A stretch of DNA of 64,000 nucleotides from assembly GCA_910576385.1 (NCBI GenBank), contig CAJTIR010000015.1:31000-94999 (forward strand). The letters run 5' to 3'. Below, piece after piece: positions 35,227 through 43,654 of this stretch. The position numbers and the translations under genes were made by a program. The stretch's first letter is position 1, and each line of letters opens with the position of its first letter. The DNA is from Lachnospiraceae bacterium. Lineage in GTDB: Bacteria; Bacillota; Clostridia; Lachnospirales; Lachnospiraceae. The notes under the pieces were generated by a model, which saw nothing but the letters and a program-made list of their open reading frames with translations, was not told the origin of the DNA and searched no databases.

Positions 35227-36327
35227 TTATCCCCGCTTTCTACAGGAATCCCGTACGATCAATTCCGGGTCGATAAATATTCTGCTCTCCTGTAAAGACG
35301 CATTGGGATTCTGAATCAGCTCCAACAATAACTTTGCCGCCATTTCTCCCAGTTTATCCTGGGGATGGGCAATTGTAGTCAGCTTGATTCGGCTGTTTTC
35401 TGCAATAAAAGAATTGTCATATCCGGTAACAGATACCTGCTCCGGCACACGAATATGGCACTCCTCCAAGGCCTTGACTATTTCCACAGCAATCTGGTCA
35501 TTGTAACAAACTACAGCGTCAAATTCTTTCTCCTGCCGAACCAGTTCCTGAAGGGAAGCAAAAGGTTTCATTGCGCGGTCCTCAGTGTGAAACCAGATAA
35601 TATTATCTGGATCATACAAAATCCCTGCCTCCTGCAGCGCCCGTACATAACCCCGATGACGTTCCCGCCCTTGGGCGTCATCCGCCTTGAAAACGCCAAG
35701 AATCTTCTTGTGTCCTAAGGTAATCAGATGATTGGTGACAAGATACCCTCCCTTACAGTCGTCCATACGCACCTGCGGTTTCTCTTTCATCTGCTCATAG
35801 CATCCCTGAATAAACACATAGGGAATGCCAAACTGTTCCAGACGTTCATAGAGAGAAATATGCTTGCAGAAAATTTCACTTTTACTTGGCTCAATAATCA
35901 GCCCCTCAATATCTTTCTGCAGCAGCTCCTCCAAGCATTTTGCCTCTGCTTTTCTGGAGTTACGAGTATTTTTCAGTATAATGCTGTAGCCCTTCTGCGC
36001 CATAATGCCGTCAATTCCCTGTACCACTTTGGGAAAAATATAGTCTGACAGATAGGTAGTCACCACTGCAATATTTCGGGAAGTCTTGGTATGACGCACA
36101 AGCTCAGAGCAGAAAGTTCCCTTGCCATGTTCTGCATAGATGTAACCTTCATTTGCCAAAATTGACAATGCTTTGCGCACAGTGTGGCGGCTGATTTGGT
36201 AACGCTCTGACAGTTCATTTTCTGAGGGAAGCTTCTCCCCTGCCTGAATACCGCCGTCGAGTATCATACGTTTTAAATCTTCCGCCAGCGTATAATACTT
36301 TAATCCCTGACCATCACTCTTCGCCAT
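35227..36327 (-). CDS. araR: Arabinose operon repressor AraR (GntR-LacI hybrid)
   Basis: The 366-residue regulator joins an N-terminal GntR winged helix (about 10-75: YYTLAEDLKRMILDG, LPSENELSERYQISRHTVRKAL, YAEHGKGTF) to a LacI/periplasmic-binding-like effector domain (about 85-360: IAVVTTYLSDYIFPKVVQGID, DAVVCYNDQIAVEI, VSVTGYDNSFIAE). That hybrid is the hallmark of Bacillus AraR, which releases DNA on binding L-arabinose. It lies directly upstream of araA in the same direction. I use the ATG at 36327 (MAKSDGQG); a TTG 21 bases upstream has no better ribosome site. Matching operators before araR and araA indicate autoregulation. Confidence 0.93.
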   Translation of the reverse strand: MAKSDGQGLKYYTLAEDLKRMILDGGIQAGEKLPSENELSERYQISRHTVRKALSILANEGYIYAEHGKGTFCSELVRHTKTSRNIAVVTTYLSDYIFPKVVQGIDGIMAQKGYSIILKNTRNSRKAEAKCLEELLQKDIEGLIIEPSKSEIFCKHISLYERLEQFGIPYVFIQGCYEQMKEKPQVRMDDCKGGYLVTNHLITLGHKKILGVFKADDAQGRERHRGYVRALQEAGILYDPDNIIWFHTEDRAMKPFASLQELVRQEKEFDAVVCYNDQIAVEIVKALEECHIRVPEQVSVTGYDNSFIAENSRIKLTTIAHPQDKLGEMAAKLLLELIQNPNASLQESRIFIDPELIVRDSCRKRG

Positions 36328-36392
36328 TTCCCATGTGTCCTTTCCCAATTCAAAAAGTCGTTGGCACTGTTGCTATCTTTTTCTATTTTACA

Positions 36393-36416
36393 ACTTGTAT
36401 GGATGTAAAGACAAGC
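36393..36416. promoter_or_regulatory. Candidate AraR operator upstream of araR
   Basis: ACTTGT-12-ACAAGC (centre ATGGATGTAAAG), same length and layout as the site at 35177. It is about 65 bases upstream of the araR start, consistent with autorepression. Confidence 0.66.
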
Positions 36417-36584
36417 GATTTTTGCAAACAAAAAAAACATATACAAATCCCACAAAAATTTCCAAATATATAGCCTTATACAAAGAAATTTTTGTAGGAT
36501 TTGCATAAATGTTTTTCTCTAAATCTAAAATGTCAATCGAATATCAAATGGTTCTGCACTTGTACTTTGCTTTATCATTGCATA

Positions 36585-37817
36585 TTACAATTCCCGAACC
36601 AAAAGATCACTCTTCTCCAAAAACTCCTCCACGGTATGAAAACCAAGGCGAGTAAGCAATTCCAAGACAAATGGATTTTCCAACGGTGTCTTATACTCCG
36701 CCCGATCACTGTAGCGGTCTACATTTTTCTTGCCCTCGTCCACAGAAATAATCCGTTTCGGCCCTCCAACACAACCGCCATTACAGCCCATGCCTTCAAA
36801 AAAATTGGCTGTTGTCTCACCATTTTTCAGCCGTTCAATCATTGCTCTGCAGGCCGGCACGCCGTCCGCCTGTTCCGCTCTCACTTCAATTTTGCGCTCT
36901 GGATTTAACTGTTTTACTGTAAAACGCACTGCTTCGCTGACGCCTCCAGTACGGGCATAAAGACGCCCTGCGCGGGAGGAATGTTCCTTTTCATCCTCTC
37001 CCAATTCTTCTGGATGGATATTTGCCACTTCAAACATATCCTGCACTTCCTGAAAGGTAAGCACATAATCCACAGCATCCGCAATATCCTTCTCTCTGGC
37101 CTCAGCTTTTTTGGCCATACAAGGGCCAATAAATACGGTCATCGCCTCAGGATGAAGCTGTTTTACCACACGTCCTGCAGCAATCATCGGCGACACTGCA
37201 CCTGGCACATGGGGAACAAGCTCGTGATAAATCTTTCGAATCATGCCAATCCATACTGGACAGCAACAGCTCGTAAGCTGATAATCTTGTTCTTTATGGA
37301 TGTTGGCGTCAAACTCCAAAGCTTCCTTGAGCGTAAGAATGTCCGCAAAAACCGCTACTTCTACCATTCCCTGAAAACCCATAGCCTTGAATGCGGCACG
37401 CAGTCTTCCAGCCGTAACCTCCTCGCCAAACTGCCCCAAAAATGCTGGTGCAATCAGAGCATAGACCTCTCTTTTTTTCTCGCGAATCGCCTGAAGCACT
37501 GGTACGATATCCTTATTTGCCACCAATCTCTCCAATCTGCAGGCATCTACACAGGCGCCGCAGCCAACGCATTTTTCAGGATTAATCACTACTTTGCCGT
37601 TCTCATCACGCTCAAAGGCATCAAAAATGCAGCTATTCTCACAGGCGCGCTCGTACGCACACTGTTCACATTGTTCCTGAAAAACCACCGGAGCATATTT
37701 TCCTGGGTGCAGAAGACAGTCCATATGATATGGATCATATTCTTCCTCCAGAGTGCTTTCTCCCCCGCTCTCCCGTCTAAGAATATCAAGATATAATTGA
37801 TGGAACGTTTTCATCAT
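36585..37817 (-). CDS. [FeFe] hydrogenase-like protein (group B features)
   Basis: The 410-residue protein has an N-terminal ferredoxin-like region with one unusual Cys set (CEQCAYERACENSC) and one standard 4Fe-4S motif (CVGCGACVDAC), then the H-cluster domain. The three H-cluster motifs are L1 TSCCCPVW, L2 FIGPCMAKKAEA and L3 EGMGCNGGCVGGPK. The extra Cys in L1 and the MGC-GGCVGGP form of L3 fit the less studied group B enzymes better than the classical group A form (TSCCPAW; ACPGGC). All ligand cysteines are present. The ATG at 37817 follows GAGGTTTGAA. No maturase or partner subunit gene is adjacent, so its redox partner is probably a soluble ferredoxin. Confidence 0.87.
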   Translation of the reverse strand: MMKTFHQLYLDILRRESGGESTLEEEYDPYHMDCLLHPGKYAPVVFQEQCEQCAYERACENSCIFDAFERDENGKVVINPEKCVGCGACVDACRLERLVANKDIVPVLQAIREKKREVYALIAPAFLGQFGEEVTAGRLRAAFKAMGFQGMVEVAVFADILTLKEALEFDANIHKEQDYQLTSCCCPVWIGMIRKIYHELVPHVPGAVSPMIAAGRVVKQLHPEAMTVFIGPCMAKKAEAREKDIADAVDYVLTFQEVQDMFEVANIHPEELGEDEKEHSSRAGRLYARTGGVSEAVRFTVKQLNPERKIEVRAEQADGVPACRAMIERLKNGETTANFFEGMGCNGGCVGGPKRIISVDEGKKNVDRYSDRAEYKTPLENPFVLELLTRLGFHTVEEFLEKSDLLVREL

Positions 37818-37902
37818 TTCAAACCTCATTTCTGTTTTTATTTCAGTATTCCCAAAAGCAGAAATGCTCATTCCCCAATCTTGCGGTTATCCGACAACAG
37901 AC

Positions 37903-39201
37903 TCAGCGTCTTGCATGTTTGTTCTGATACATCGCTTCCTCCGCACGCTTAATCACATCTGCTACTGTCTCTTTGCCACGGCGAAAAGCTCCTCCCACTG
38001 CCAGCCGGCAGATAAAATCCTTGGGAATGTCTGACAAGGTATTATGCTGGTCTGTCCGCATCTGCTCAACCAAATCTGCCACTGTCTGTGCAGTTGTCTC
38101 ACGCAGCACCATAACAAACTCATCACCGCCTACCCTGCAGCACTCAAAACCTGGTTCTTCATATTGATGGATAATATTTGCTGCGCGCAAAATCACCTCA
38201 TCTCCTTCATCATGCCCATATGTATCATTCATCCGTTTCAAATTGTCAATATCCAGATAGATAATACCCAAATCCTCTTCCTCCTGAATTTCAGACAGAA
38301 GCTCATGGTAATAACGCTTGTTATAAAGTTGCGTCATACTGTCATGGTTACTGTTCCAGGTTGCATTGAGCAGCCGCGCAGATGAGACTAGAATATCATT
38401 TTCCATCTTTTTTAGCGACTCACAGAGACGCTCTAATTCATCTCCTGTTTTAATATGTACCTGCTCCAGTGGCAGAGTTTTTTCCTCGTCCTCCATACTT
38501 TTGGCATAATTTCCCGCCGCTGCCGCCATCGTATTGATTGGTATAATCATACTTTTATACATAAAAAGAATCAATATAACTCCAGACACAATTGTAATCC
38601 CAGTTACACTAAATACCAAACGTAACAGATAGTCCATTTGTTCTGCCTGTATATTGTCTGTTGCTATTCCGGCCACAACATAGGCTACTGGAATATTATA
38701 AAGAGATTTGATGGGAATATAGATATCAGTATGATTGGCATAAACCAAAGAGTGCTTCATCGTATAGTTGACCAAATCCTCTTTTACCGCTTTCTGTCTG
38801 GCATCATAAGGCTGGAAGTCCCCCAGAAAAGCGCCGTCTTGTCCCAAATCTGTGTCATACACATAGTAGCCGCCCTCATTCTGAAAATTTACCACGCTGA
38901 GCTTCATAATATTCTTGTTCGTGTTGCGGTAATCAATCAGTTTATTCCACGTCACATAATATTCCGTATCTCGTTTTCTAGTTCTCAGATATTCTTCCAC
39001 CTGATCCCCATCAATGACAAGCGTGCAAGTATTGATAATAGTCTCTGCAATCTCTTTTGCATAATCACTATTTAAAGATACAAACTTTGCATAGTTAAAA
39101 ACAATACAGAAAATATCCACCATCAGGCACATTGCCACAACCGCCAGGATAATTTTATTCTTAAGAGGTCTTTTCACTTTTTGCTTATTTTTCTTCTGCA
39201 T
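37903..39201 (-). CDS. Membrane diguanylate cyclase with extracellular sensor
   Basis: The 432-residue protein has a basic N terminus, membrane segment (about 14-38), an extracellular domain of about 150 residues that looks like a Cache fold (YYVTWNKLIDYRNTN, NEGGYYVYDTDLGQDG, IYIPIKSLYNIPVAYVVAGI), a second membrane segment (about 190-212), a HAMP-like region, and a C-terminal GGDEF domain with intact RVGGDEFVMVL and DIDNLKRMNDTYGHDEGD. The allosteric RxxD I-site is absent (FECC at that place). It should make c-di-GMP in response to an external signal. The ATG at 39201 is one base after the stop of the upstream binding-protein gene, so the two are tightly coupled. Confidence 0.9.
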   Translation of the reverse strand: MQKKNKQKVKRPLKNKIILAVVAMCLMVDIFCIVFNYAKFVSLNSDYAKEIAETIINTCTLVIDGDQVEEYLRTRKRDTEYYVTWNKLIDYRNTNKNIMKLSVVNFQNEGGYYVYDTDLGQDGAFLGDFQPYDARQKAVKEDLVNYTMKHSLVYANHTDIYIPIKSLYNIPVAYVVAGIATDNIQAEQMDYLLRLVFSVTGITIVSGVILILFMYKSMIIPINTMAAAAGNYAKSMEDEEKTLPLEQVHIKTGDELERLCESLKKMENDILVSSARLLNATWNSNHDSMTQLYNKRYYHELLSEIQEEEDLGIIYLDIDNLKRMNDTYGHDEGDEVILRAANIIHQYEEPGFECCRVGGDEFVMVLRETTAQTVADLVEQMRTDQHNTLSDIPKDFICRLAVGGAFRRGKETVADVIKRAEEAMYQNKHARR

Positions 39202-39202
39202 A

Positions 39203-40228
39203 TTAATAATTCCTGTCTTTGATATATTGAGAAGCATTTTTAAAGTCGTATACCTTTTCCTCGATGTAATAACACTTTTTCTTCAATTTTTCCCCACGTT
39301 CCAACTTCTTTATAATCTTTTCAACGCTTGCAGCCAAATGCGGGTTACACTCAATAGAAGTATGTAATTTCCCATCGACCATTTTTTCAAATGCCTCCCG
39401 CAAGGCATCGAAAGAAATTGTGATAATATCTCCCTCAGGTCCAAAGGAAACATTTTTGCGCTCCATTGCTTTCATGGCTCCAAACATCATATTATCATTT
39501 TCAGCAATTACTACATCAATCTGGTCAGGATCGACTTCGTTCAAAATTTGTTCCATGACAGTCTGCGCCTCTCCCTGTGTAAAATTGGCACATGCACTGG
39601 CGATAATTTTCCAATTTCCATGTTTTTCTATCCGTTTCATCAGACCACCAGTGCGCCCTGTAGTGGCAGTCGCACCCTCATTTCCCTCTAAAAGTACAAT
39701 ATTCAAAGCCTCGTCCTGCCGGTCATTTTCCTCAAGATAATCTTCCAGCCATTGAATCGCTTTGCAGCCCTCTTCATAAAAGTCAGAACCTGTCCATGCC
39801 ACATATTTATCGCTGTCAACAGCAATCTGCCGATCTGCTACAATCACCGGAATCCCAACTTCCTGTGCAAATTCCACTGCCTCATCCCAGCCATATTCTA
39901 CAATCGGTTGGACTATGATATAGTCCACCTGCTGCCGAATCAGATCCTGCATCGCCTTGACCTGGCGCTCTGGGCTGGAATTGCCATCGATGTAAATCAG
40001 ATCATAACCTCGTTCTTTGGTAAAGGTCTCCTGATAATCATTACTATTGGCATCCCGCCAGCCAGATTCCTTACCTGTCTGAATCAAACCAATATGCAAA
40101 AAATCATCATCAAACTCTAAGGATTCACTGCGGACAATCTCTGGTTCTTTTTCTTCAGGCTGCATAGAACAACCTGCCAATCCAAAAATCAATACCACCA
40201 ACCAAAACATTATTATTTTTTTTCTCAT
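39203..40228 (-). CDS. Sugar-binding lipoprotein without transporter genes
   Basis: The 341-residue protein is a type 1 periplasmic-binding-protein (ribose/galactose-binding class) lipoprotein. The lipobox is LAGC with Cys20, followed by a Glu-rich spacer and the two-lobed fold (LHIGLIQTGKESGWRDANSNDYQE, VDYIIVQPIVEYGWDEAVEFAQEVGIPVIVADR, VVIAENDNMMFGAMKAMER). No ABC permease or ATPase gene is adjacent; the next gene is a membrane diguanylate cyclase one base downstream. The likely role is to present a ligand to that cyclase, as MglB does for chemoreceptors. The ATG at 40228 follows AAAAGGGACTTTA. Confidence 0.9.
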   Translation of the reverse strand: MRKKIIMFWLVVLIFGLAGCSMQPEEKEPEIVRSESLEFDDDFLHIGLIQTGKESGWRDANSNDYQETFTKERGYDLIYIDGNSSPERQVKAMQDLIRQQVDYIIVQPIVEYGWDEAVEFAQEVGIPVIVADRQIAVDSDKYVAWTGSDFYEEGCKAIQWLEDYLEENDRQDEALNIVLLEGNEGATATTGRTGGLMKRIEKHGNWKIIASACANFTQGEAQTVMEQILNEVDPDQIDVVIAENDNMMFGAMKAMERKNVSFGPEGDIITISFDALREAFEKMVDGKLHTSIECNPHLAASVEKIIKKLERGEKLKKKCYYIEEKVYDFKNASQYIKDRNY

Positions 40229-40461
40229 TAAAGTCCCTTTTCTCAAAGTATATCAAAATTTATCAACTGAACCTTTTCTATCATTAAGTATAAAAAATCG
40301 GAGAATATTTGTCAATCATTGACAGATGTTTGTGTTATATAAACCAAAAAATTATGAAATCTGTGTGCCAACATTCCACAATAAAGCAAAAAGAAATACA
40401 AAAAAGCCGCACCCCCTCGATTTCATTATAAAATCTTGGATTTACAGCTCTTATCTTGAAG

Positions 40462-40534
40462 AGCGATAGACGGGGCTCGAACCCGCGGTCTCGACCTTGG
40501 CAAGGTCGCGCGTTACCAACTACGCCACTATCGC
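40462..40534 (-). tRNA. tRNA-Gly (anticodon GCC)
   Basis: A cloverleaf on the minus strand: acceptor GCGATAG / CTATCGC with discriminator T, anticodon stem CGACC / GGTCG around TTGCCAA, T arm GCGGGTTCGAGCCCCG. It is part of a Phe-Gly-Gly tRNA cluster. Confidence 0.94.
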
Positions 40535-40538
40535 ACAA

Positions 40539-40609
40539 AGCGGGTGATGGGAATCGAACCCACGTATCCAGCTTGGAAGGCTGGTGTTCTACCATTGAAC
40601 TACACCCGC
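40539..40609 (-). tRNA. tRNA-Gly (anticodon TCC)
   Basis: A cloverleaf on the minus strand: acceptor GCGGGTG / CACCCGC with discriminator T, anticodon stem CCAGC / GCTGG around CTTCCAA, T arm GTGGGTTCGATTCCCAT. Only four bases separate it from the next tRNA-Gly. Confidence 0.95.
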
Positions 40610-40629
40610 ACAATATATTATTGTTCTAA

Positions 40630-40702
<73 letters not shown>

Positions 40703-40858
40703 CTGCTGCATCTCAGCAACGATCTTATTTTACATGTTTACAAAGAATTTGTCAAGACATTTTTTTAATTTTTTTCATATACACACTGAATTACTATATT
40801 TTAACGATTATATGTTACCTATTTTTCAGCATCAAGTTGACAAAAATCCAGCAAAAGA

Positions 40859-40957
40859 AGGGCTGTTACAAAATGAAGCTTATATACAATATATGGATAA
40901 GATTCTTGTGTTCTAAATGCCATATTTTGCATATACCAGCTATTTTGCAGCAGCCCC
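40859..40957. mobile_element. Short inverted-repeat element (family C, copy 2)
   Basis: Ends AGGGCTGTTACAAAAT and ATTTTGCAGCAGCCCC, imperfect inverted repeats. The interior is nearly identical to the reverse complement of 20036-20142. It lies in the 314-bp gap between the tRNA cluster and the FlxA-like gene; the rest of that gap shows nothing else I can name. Confidence 0.75.
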
Positions 40958-41016
40958 TTTTCGTTTCATTTGTCTTCTTCAAAATTATCCATATTTATAA
41001 TCAGGTTCGTATTTAC

Positions 41017-41841
41017 TTACTGTCTCAGATCCATTTGCACTGGCGGAAAATGATTTCCAGACATTGTTCCACTATGGCTGTATAAACCCTTTTTCATTAC
41101 AGAATTAGAAAATTGACTGTCCATCCCTGCAAATGCTTCTTCGCTCGGATTCTTTCTGCGGAACATAAATGTCTGCATGGTCTGCATCCTTTTGGTCTCT
41201 TTCTGGAGCTCTGCCCGATGCTCCTTCTTTGCGTTTTCCACATCAACGCCTCTGGCAGCGTCCTGCGCAATCTCAGACTCCTGGATTCTAGCTTTTCCAT
41301 CCATCTGTGCAGTGACATTACTTACCACACGAAATTGCTCAATGGATGAATCTGTAAAAATGATCTTGTGCATACCATCTGACGGCTGAATCTCTTTACT
41401 GTCCTGCTCAACCTCTGCGCCATATGATTGCCTGCTGCCATCCAACTGTGAGACTCTCTCTTGCCGCCCATTTACATCCTCTGTAAGCTGTTCTTTCCGC
41501 TGCTGATCTCTCACAGCCTCCTTGGATGCACGTTCCTTCTGCTCTTTCTTTGTCTCTGCAGCCTTATCTGCTTCCTGCTGCTTTTTTTTCTGTTCCGCCT
41601 GGTATTGTCTCAATTCCCGTTTCAGATCGCTGATTTCTTGCTGAATTTTCTGTCTTTGATTCTCTTTCTCTTCCGCAGTCATTTCTTTATTAGATGAGAG
41701 ATCCTGTTGCTGCTTCTTGGCATTCATAATCTTGCTTTGAATATCCTTACTGACAGAATCTATCTGCGTACTTACCGGATTTTTCGCTGCCTGTATGGTA
41801 TTTCCATTTCCAGCCGCGTTCACATTACTAATCTGCATCAT
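41017..41841 (-). CDS. Coiled-coil protein with FlxA-like N-terminal region
   Basis: The 274-residue protein is hydrophilic and mostly helical. Residues about 25-85 (VSKDIQSKIMNAKKQQQDLSS, MTAEEKENQRQKIQQEISDLKRELRQ) resemble FlxA-like proteins, which are co-regulated with flagella in other bacteria. A Lys/Glu/Gln-rich coiled coil follows to about 130, then a less repetitive C-terminal half with MHKIIFTDSSIEQFRVVS and QTFMFRRKNPSEE. There is no signal peptide. AAGGAGGGCAAGTAT precedes the ATG. TCCGATAA on the minus strand at 41972-41979 resembles a sigma-28 -10 box but has no matching -35. A flagellar link is inference. Confidence 0.65.
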   Translation of the reverse strand: MMQISNVNAAGNGNTIQAAKNPVSTQIDSVSKDIQSKIMNAKKQQQDLSSNKEMTAEEKENQRQKIQQEISDLKRELRQYQAEQKKKQQEADKAAETKKEQKERASKEAVRDQQRKEQLTEDVNGRQERVSQLDGSRQSYGAEVEQDSKEIQPSDGMHKIIFTDSSIEQFRVVSNVTAQMDGKARIQESEIAQDAARGVDVENAKKEHRAELQKETKRMQTMQTFMFRRKNPSEEAFAGMDSQFSNSVMKKGLYSHSGTMSGNHFPPVQMDLRQ

Positions 41842-42058
41842 ATACTTGCCCTCCTTTCCTTCCTTTGCTTACTTAGGTAACTGTGAAACAACTAAGTGAT
41901 CAAAATTATTGAGTTTCGCAATTACCAACTTTACATACTACAGGATAACTGAATAATCGTTTCCATATCTTTTATCGGACATTATTGACCAGCACAAAAG
42001 TGATATATCTATTATAATAGTATATGAAATTAGAAAAAACTTGTCAATCTATGCTTAG

Positions 42059-42253
42059 TTTGAGTTTCCCCATTTTTTAATTCATAGTACCAAAAGGTTT
42101 TCATCACAAAGTGATGAAAACACTTTGCACATAAAAGTGCTATGGAAAACTAGTTTTCCAGACGCTTTTTGTGCAAGATGTCTATGCTGCCAAAGGCAGC
42201 AAGACCTTTTGGCACTATAAGATCATCTGTTAAAAAAAATGGGGAAACTCAAA
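42059..42253. mobile_element. Foldback element with perfect 20-base ends and 8-base target duplication
   Basis: The 195-base element begins TTTGAGTTTCCCCATTTTTT and ends with its exact complement. It is flanked on both sides by ATGCTTAG (42051-42058 and 42254-42261). The symmetry continues inward (ATAGTACCAAAAGG with CCTTTTGGCACTAT), and the centre holds three further hairpins: TTTTCATCAC/GTGATGAAAA, GGAAAACTAGTTTTCC, and TGCTGCC/GGCAGCA. There is no coding capacity, so it is a MITE-like passenger. The remainder of the 41842-42352 gap shows no gene. Confidence 0.9.
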
Positions 42254-42352
42254 ATGCTTAGCCTTTCTTTCCTTATTTTCCCATTATTATGTGCCAAAAG
42301 CACAAACATTCTCGTTTTTTGTCATCTTTTGTAGTTTTTTATCTTATTCACC

Positions 42353-42637
42353 CTAACGGATTTCTCGTTCCTCTGCCAGAATTTCTGCTTCGGTACTTTG
42401 CTCTACATACTTTACAATCTCATCCATTAAATGATCCGCCTGAGCGCTGTGTGGCACAATCGCCGCAATACCAATTACCATAGACTGATGAATGTCTTGA
42501 TCTTCCACCTCTGCGATAGAAACCGGAAATTTATTCCTGATCTTTGCAATCAGGCTCTTTATGGTCATTCGCTTCTCTTTTAATGAATGAACCCATGAAG
42601 CATACAATTTTATCTTTAATACCGCTATTTTTATCAT
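42353..42637 (-). CDS. DUF503 family protein (YlxP-like)
   Basis: The 94 residues fit the DUF503/YlxP family of small proteins in length and pattern: LKIKLYASWVHSLKEKRMTIKSLIAKIRNKFPVSIAEVEDQD and an amphipathic C terminus. The family has an alpha-beta ferredoxin-like fold and no firmly established role (ribosome-associated roles have been proposed for YlxP). GAGGAAAAATAG precedes the ATG. It follows the AIM24-like gene in the same direction with a 121-bp gap. Confidence 0.9.
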   Translation of the reverse strand: MIKIAVLKIKLYASWVHSLKEKRMTIKSLIAKIRNKFPVSIAEVEDQDIHQSMVIGIAAIVPHSAQADHLMDEIVKYVEQSTEAEILAEEREIR

Positions 42638-42758
42638 CTATTTTTCCTCTTAAAACCTTAATCTCTCTCCAAAAAAACTGCCTGAGAGACGAACCCTCTT
42701 CAAGTTTCCGTTCTCAGGCAATTTATTTCGTAGTTTATAAATATGCTGTACCAGCCAA

Positions 42759-43439
42759 TTATCTGCTGGGAACCATACTGATAATTCTTCCTGCAAACTC
42801 GTTAAAGTTTTGTGTCTGCAAAATAACTCTTCCTGGTCCAGTAAGTTTTGTGAGGAACAATCCCTCGCCGCCGAAAAAGATATTTTTCAGTCCTTTTACT
42901 GTCTCAATCTCATATTTCACAGTTTTTTCAAAAGCAACCACATTTCCGGTATCTACTTTAATCACTTCGCCAGGCCCAAGGTTCTTCTCTACCTTATTGC
43001 CGTCAATCTCCAAAAATACCATACCTTTTCCTGTGATATCCTGCAAAATAAAGCCCTCGCCGCCAAATAATCCTGTTGACAGCTTTTTCGTCAAGGCAAC
43101 GCTCAAGGTTACACTTTCCTGCGCGCACAAAAATGCACCTTTCTGGCAAATCATCCCCCCTGTAGCTCCCACATCAATTGGCAATACCTCTCCTGCCACA
43201 GTGGATGCAAAAGCAATCATCGCACCTGGTCTCTCAGCCTTATAAGTTGCCATAAACAAAGATTCACCAGAAAACATTCTACCAATACTCTTTCCGAAGC
43301 CGCCACGCATATTGGAATCCATAGAAACCCCTTCACTCATCCAGGCCATACCGCCAGACTGTGTATACATACTCTCCCCTGCTTGATCAAAAACCACCTC
43401 AACTGCCGGCATTGTGTCGCCTAAAACCTCATATCTCAT
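42759..43439 (-). CDS. TIGR00266/AIM24-family protein
   Basis: The 226-residue protein matches the TIGR00266 group of the AIM24 family: YTQSGGMAWMSEGV near the N terminus, then glycine-rich repeats GEVLPIDVGATGGMICQKGAFLC, GLFGGEGFILQDITGKG and IFFGGEGLFLTKLTGPGRVILQTQ, which form a beta-barrel. The function in bacteria is not known. The ATG at 43439 follows GGAGATTGTTT. A 45-base tandem repeat lies just upstream (43526-43650). Confidence 0.9.
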   Translation of the reverse strand: MRYEVLGDTMPAVEVVFDQAGESMYTQSGGMAWMSEGVSMDSNMRGGFGKSIGRMFSGESLFMATYKAERPGAMIAFASTVAGEVLPIDVGATGGMICQKGAFLCAQESVTLSVALTKKLSTGLFGGEGFILQDITGKGMVFLEIDGNKVEKNLGPGEVIKVDTGNVVAFEKTVKYEIETVKGLKNIFFGGEGLFLTKLTGPGRVILQTQNFNEFAGRIISMVPSR

Positions 43440-43525
43440 AAACAATCTCCTCTTCTTAATTTTTTATTTGAAGGAATCTGACAGCTTTTTGCCAGTCCCT
43501 TGAAAGCACACTATCCTTTATAATA

Positions 43526-43650
43526 CTGTCTTTATCTTCCTAATACCAGTTCTCTATTAAGTTCTATTTTCTGTCTTTATCTTCCTAATACCAGTTCTCT
43601 ATTAAGTTCTATTTTCTGTCTTTATCTTCCTAATATCAATTCTTTGTTTA
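43526..43650. repeat. Tandem repeat, 45-base unit, about 2.7 copies
   Basis: Units start at 43526, 43571 and 43616 with CTGTCTTTATCTTCCTAATA. The first two are identical; the third diverges after about 20 bases. It lies between the AIM24-like gene and the membrane chemoreceptor gene. Confidence 0.9.
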
Positions 43651-43654
43651 CGCT

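Noticed and set aside
37903..40228. Partial sugar ABC transporter locus
   Set aside because: No permease or ATPase gene is adjacent and the cyclase follows the binding protein by one base.
40335..40613. A 92-codon open frame beginning MCGCSSMVEHQPSKLDT on the minus strand
   Set aside because: It is the well-known spurious reading of tRNA genes; it overlaps both tRNA-Gly genes.
43526..43650. CRISPR array
   Set aside because: Units are head-to-tail without spacers, are not palindromic, and no cas genes are present.
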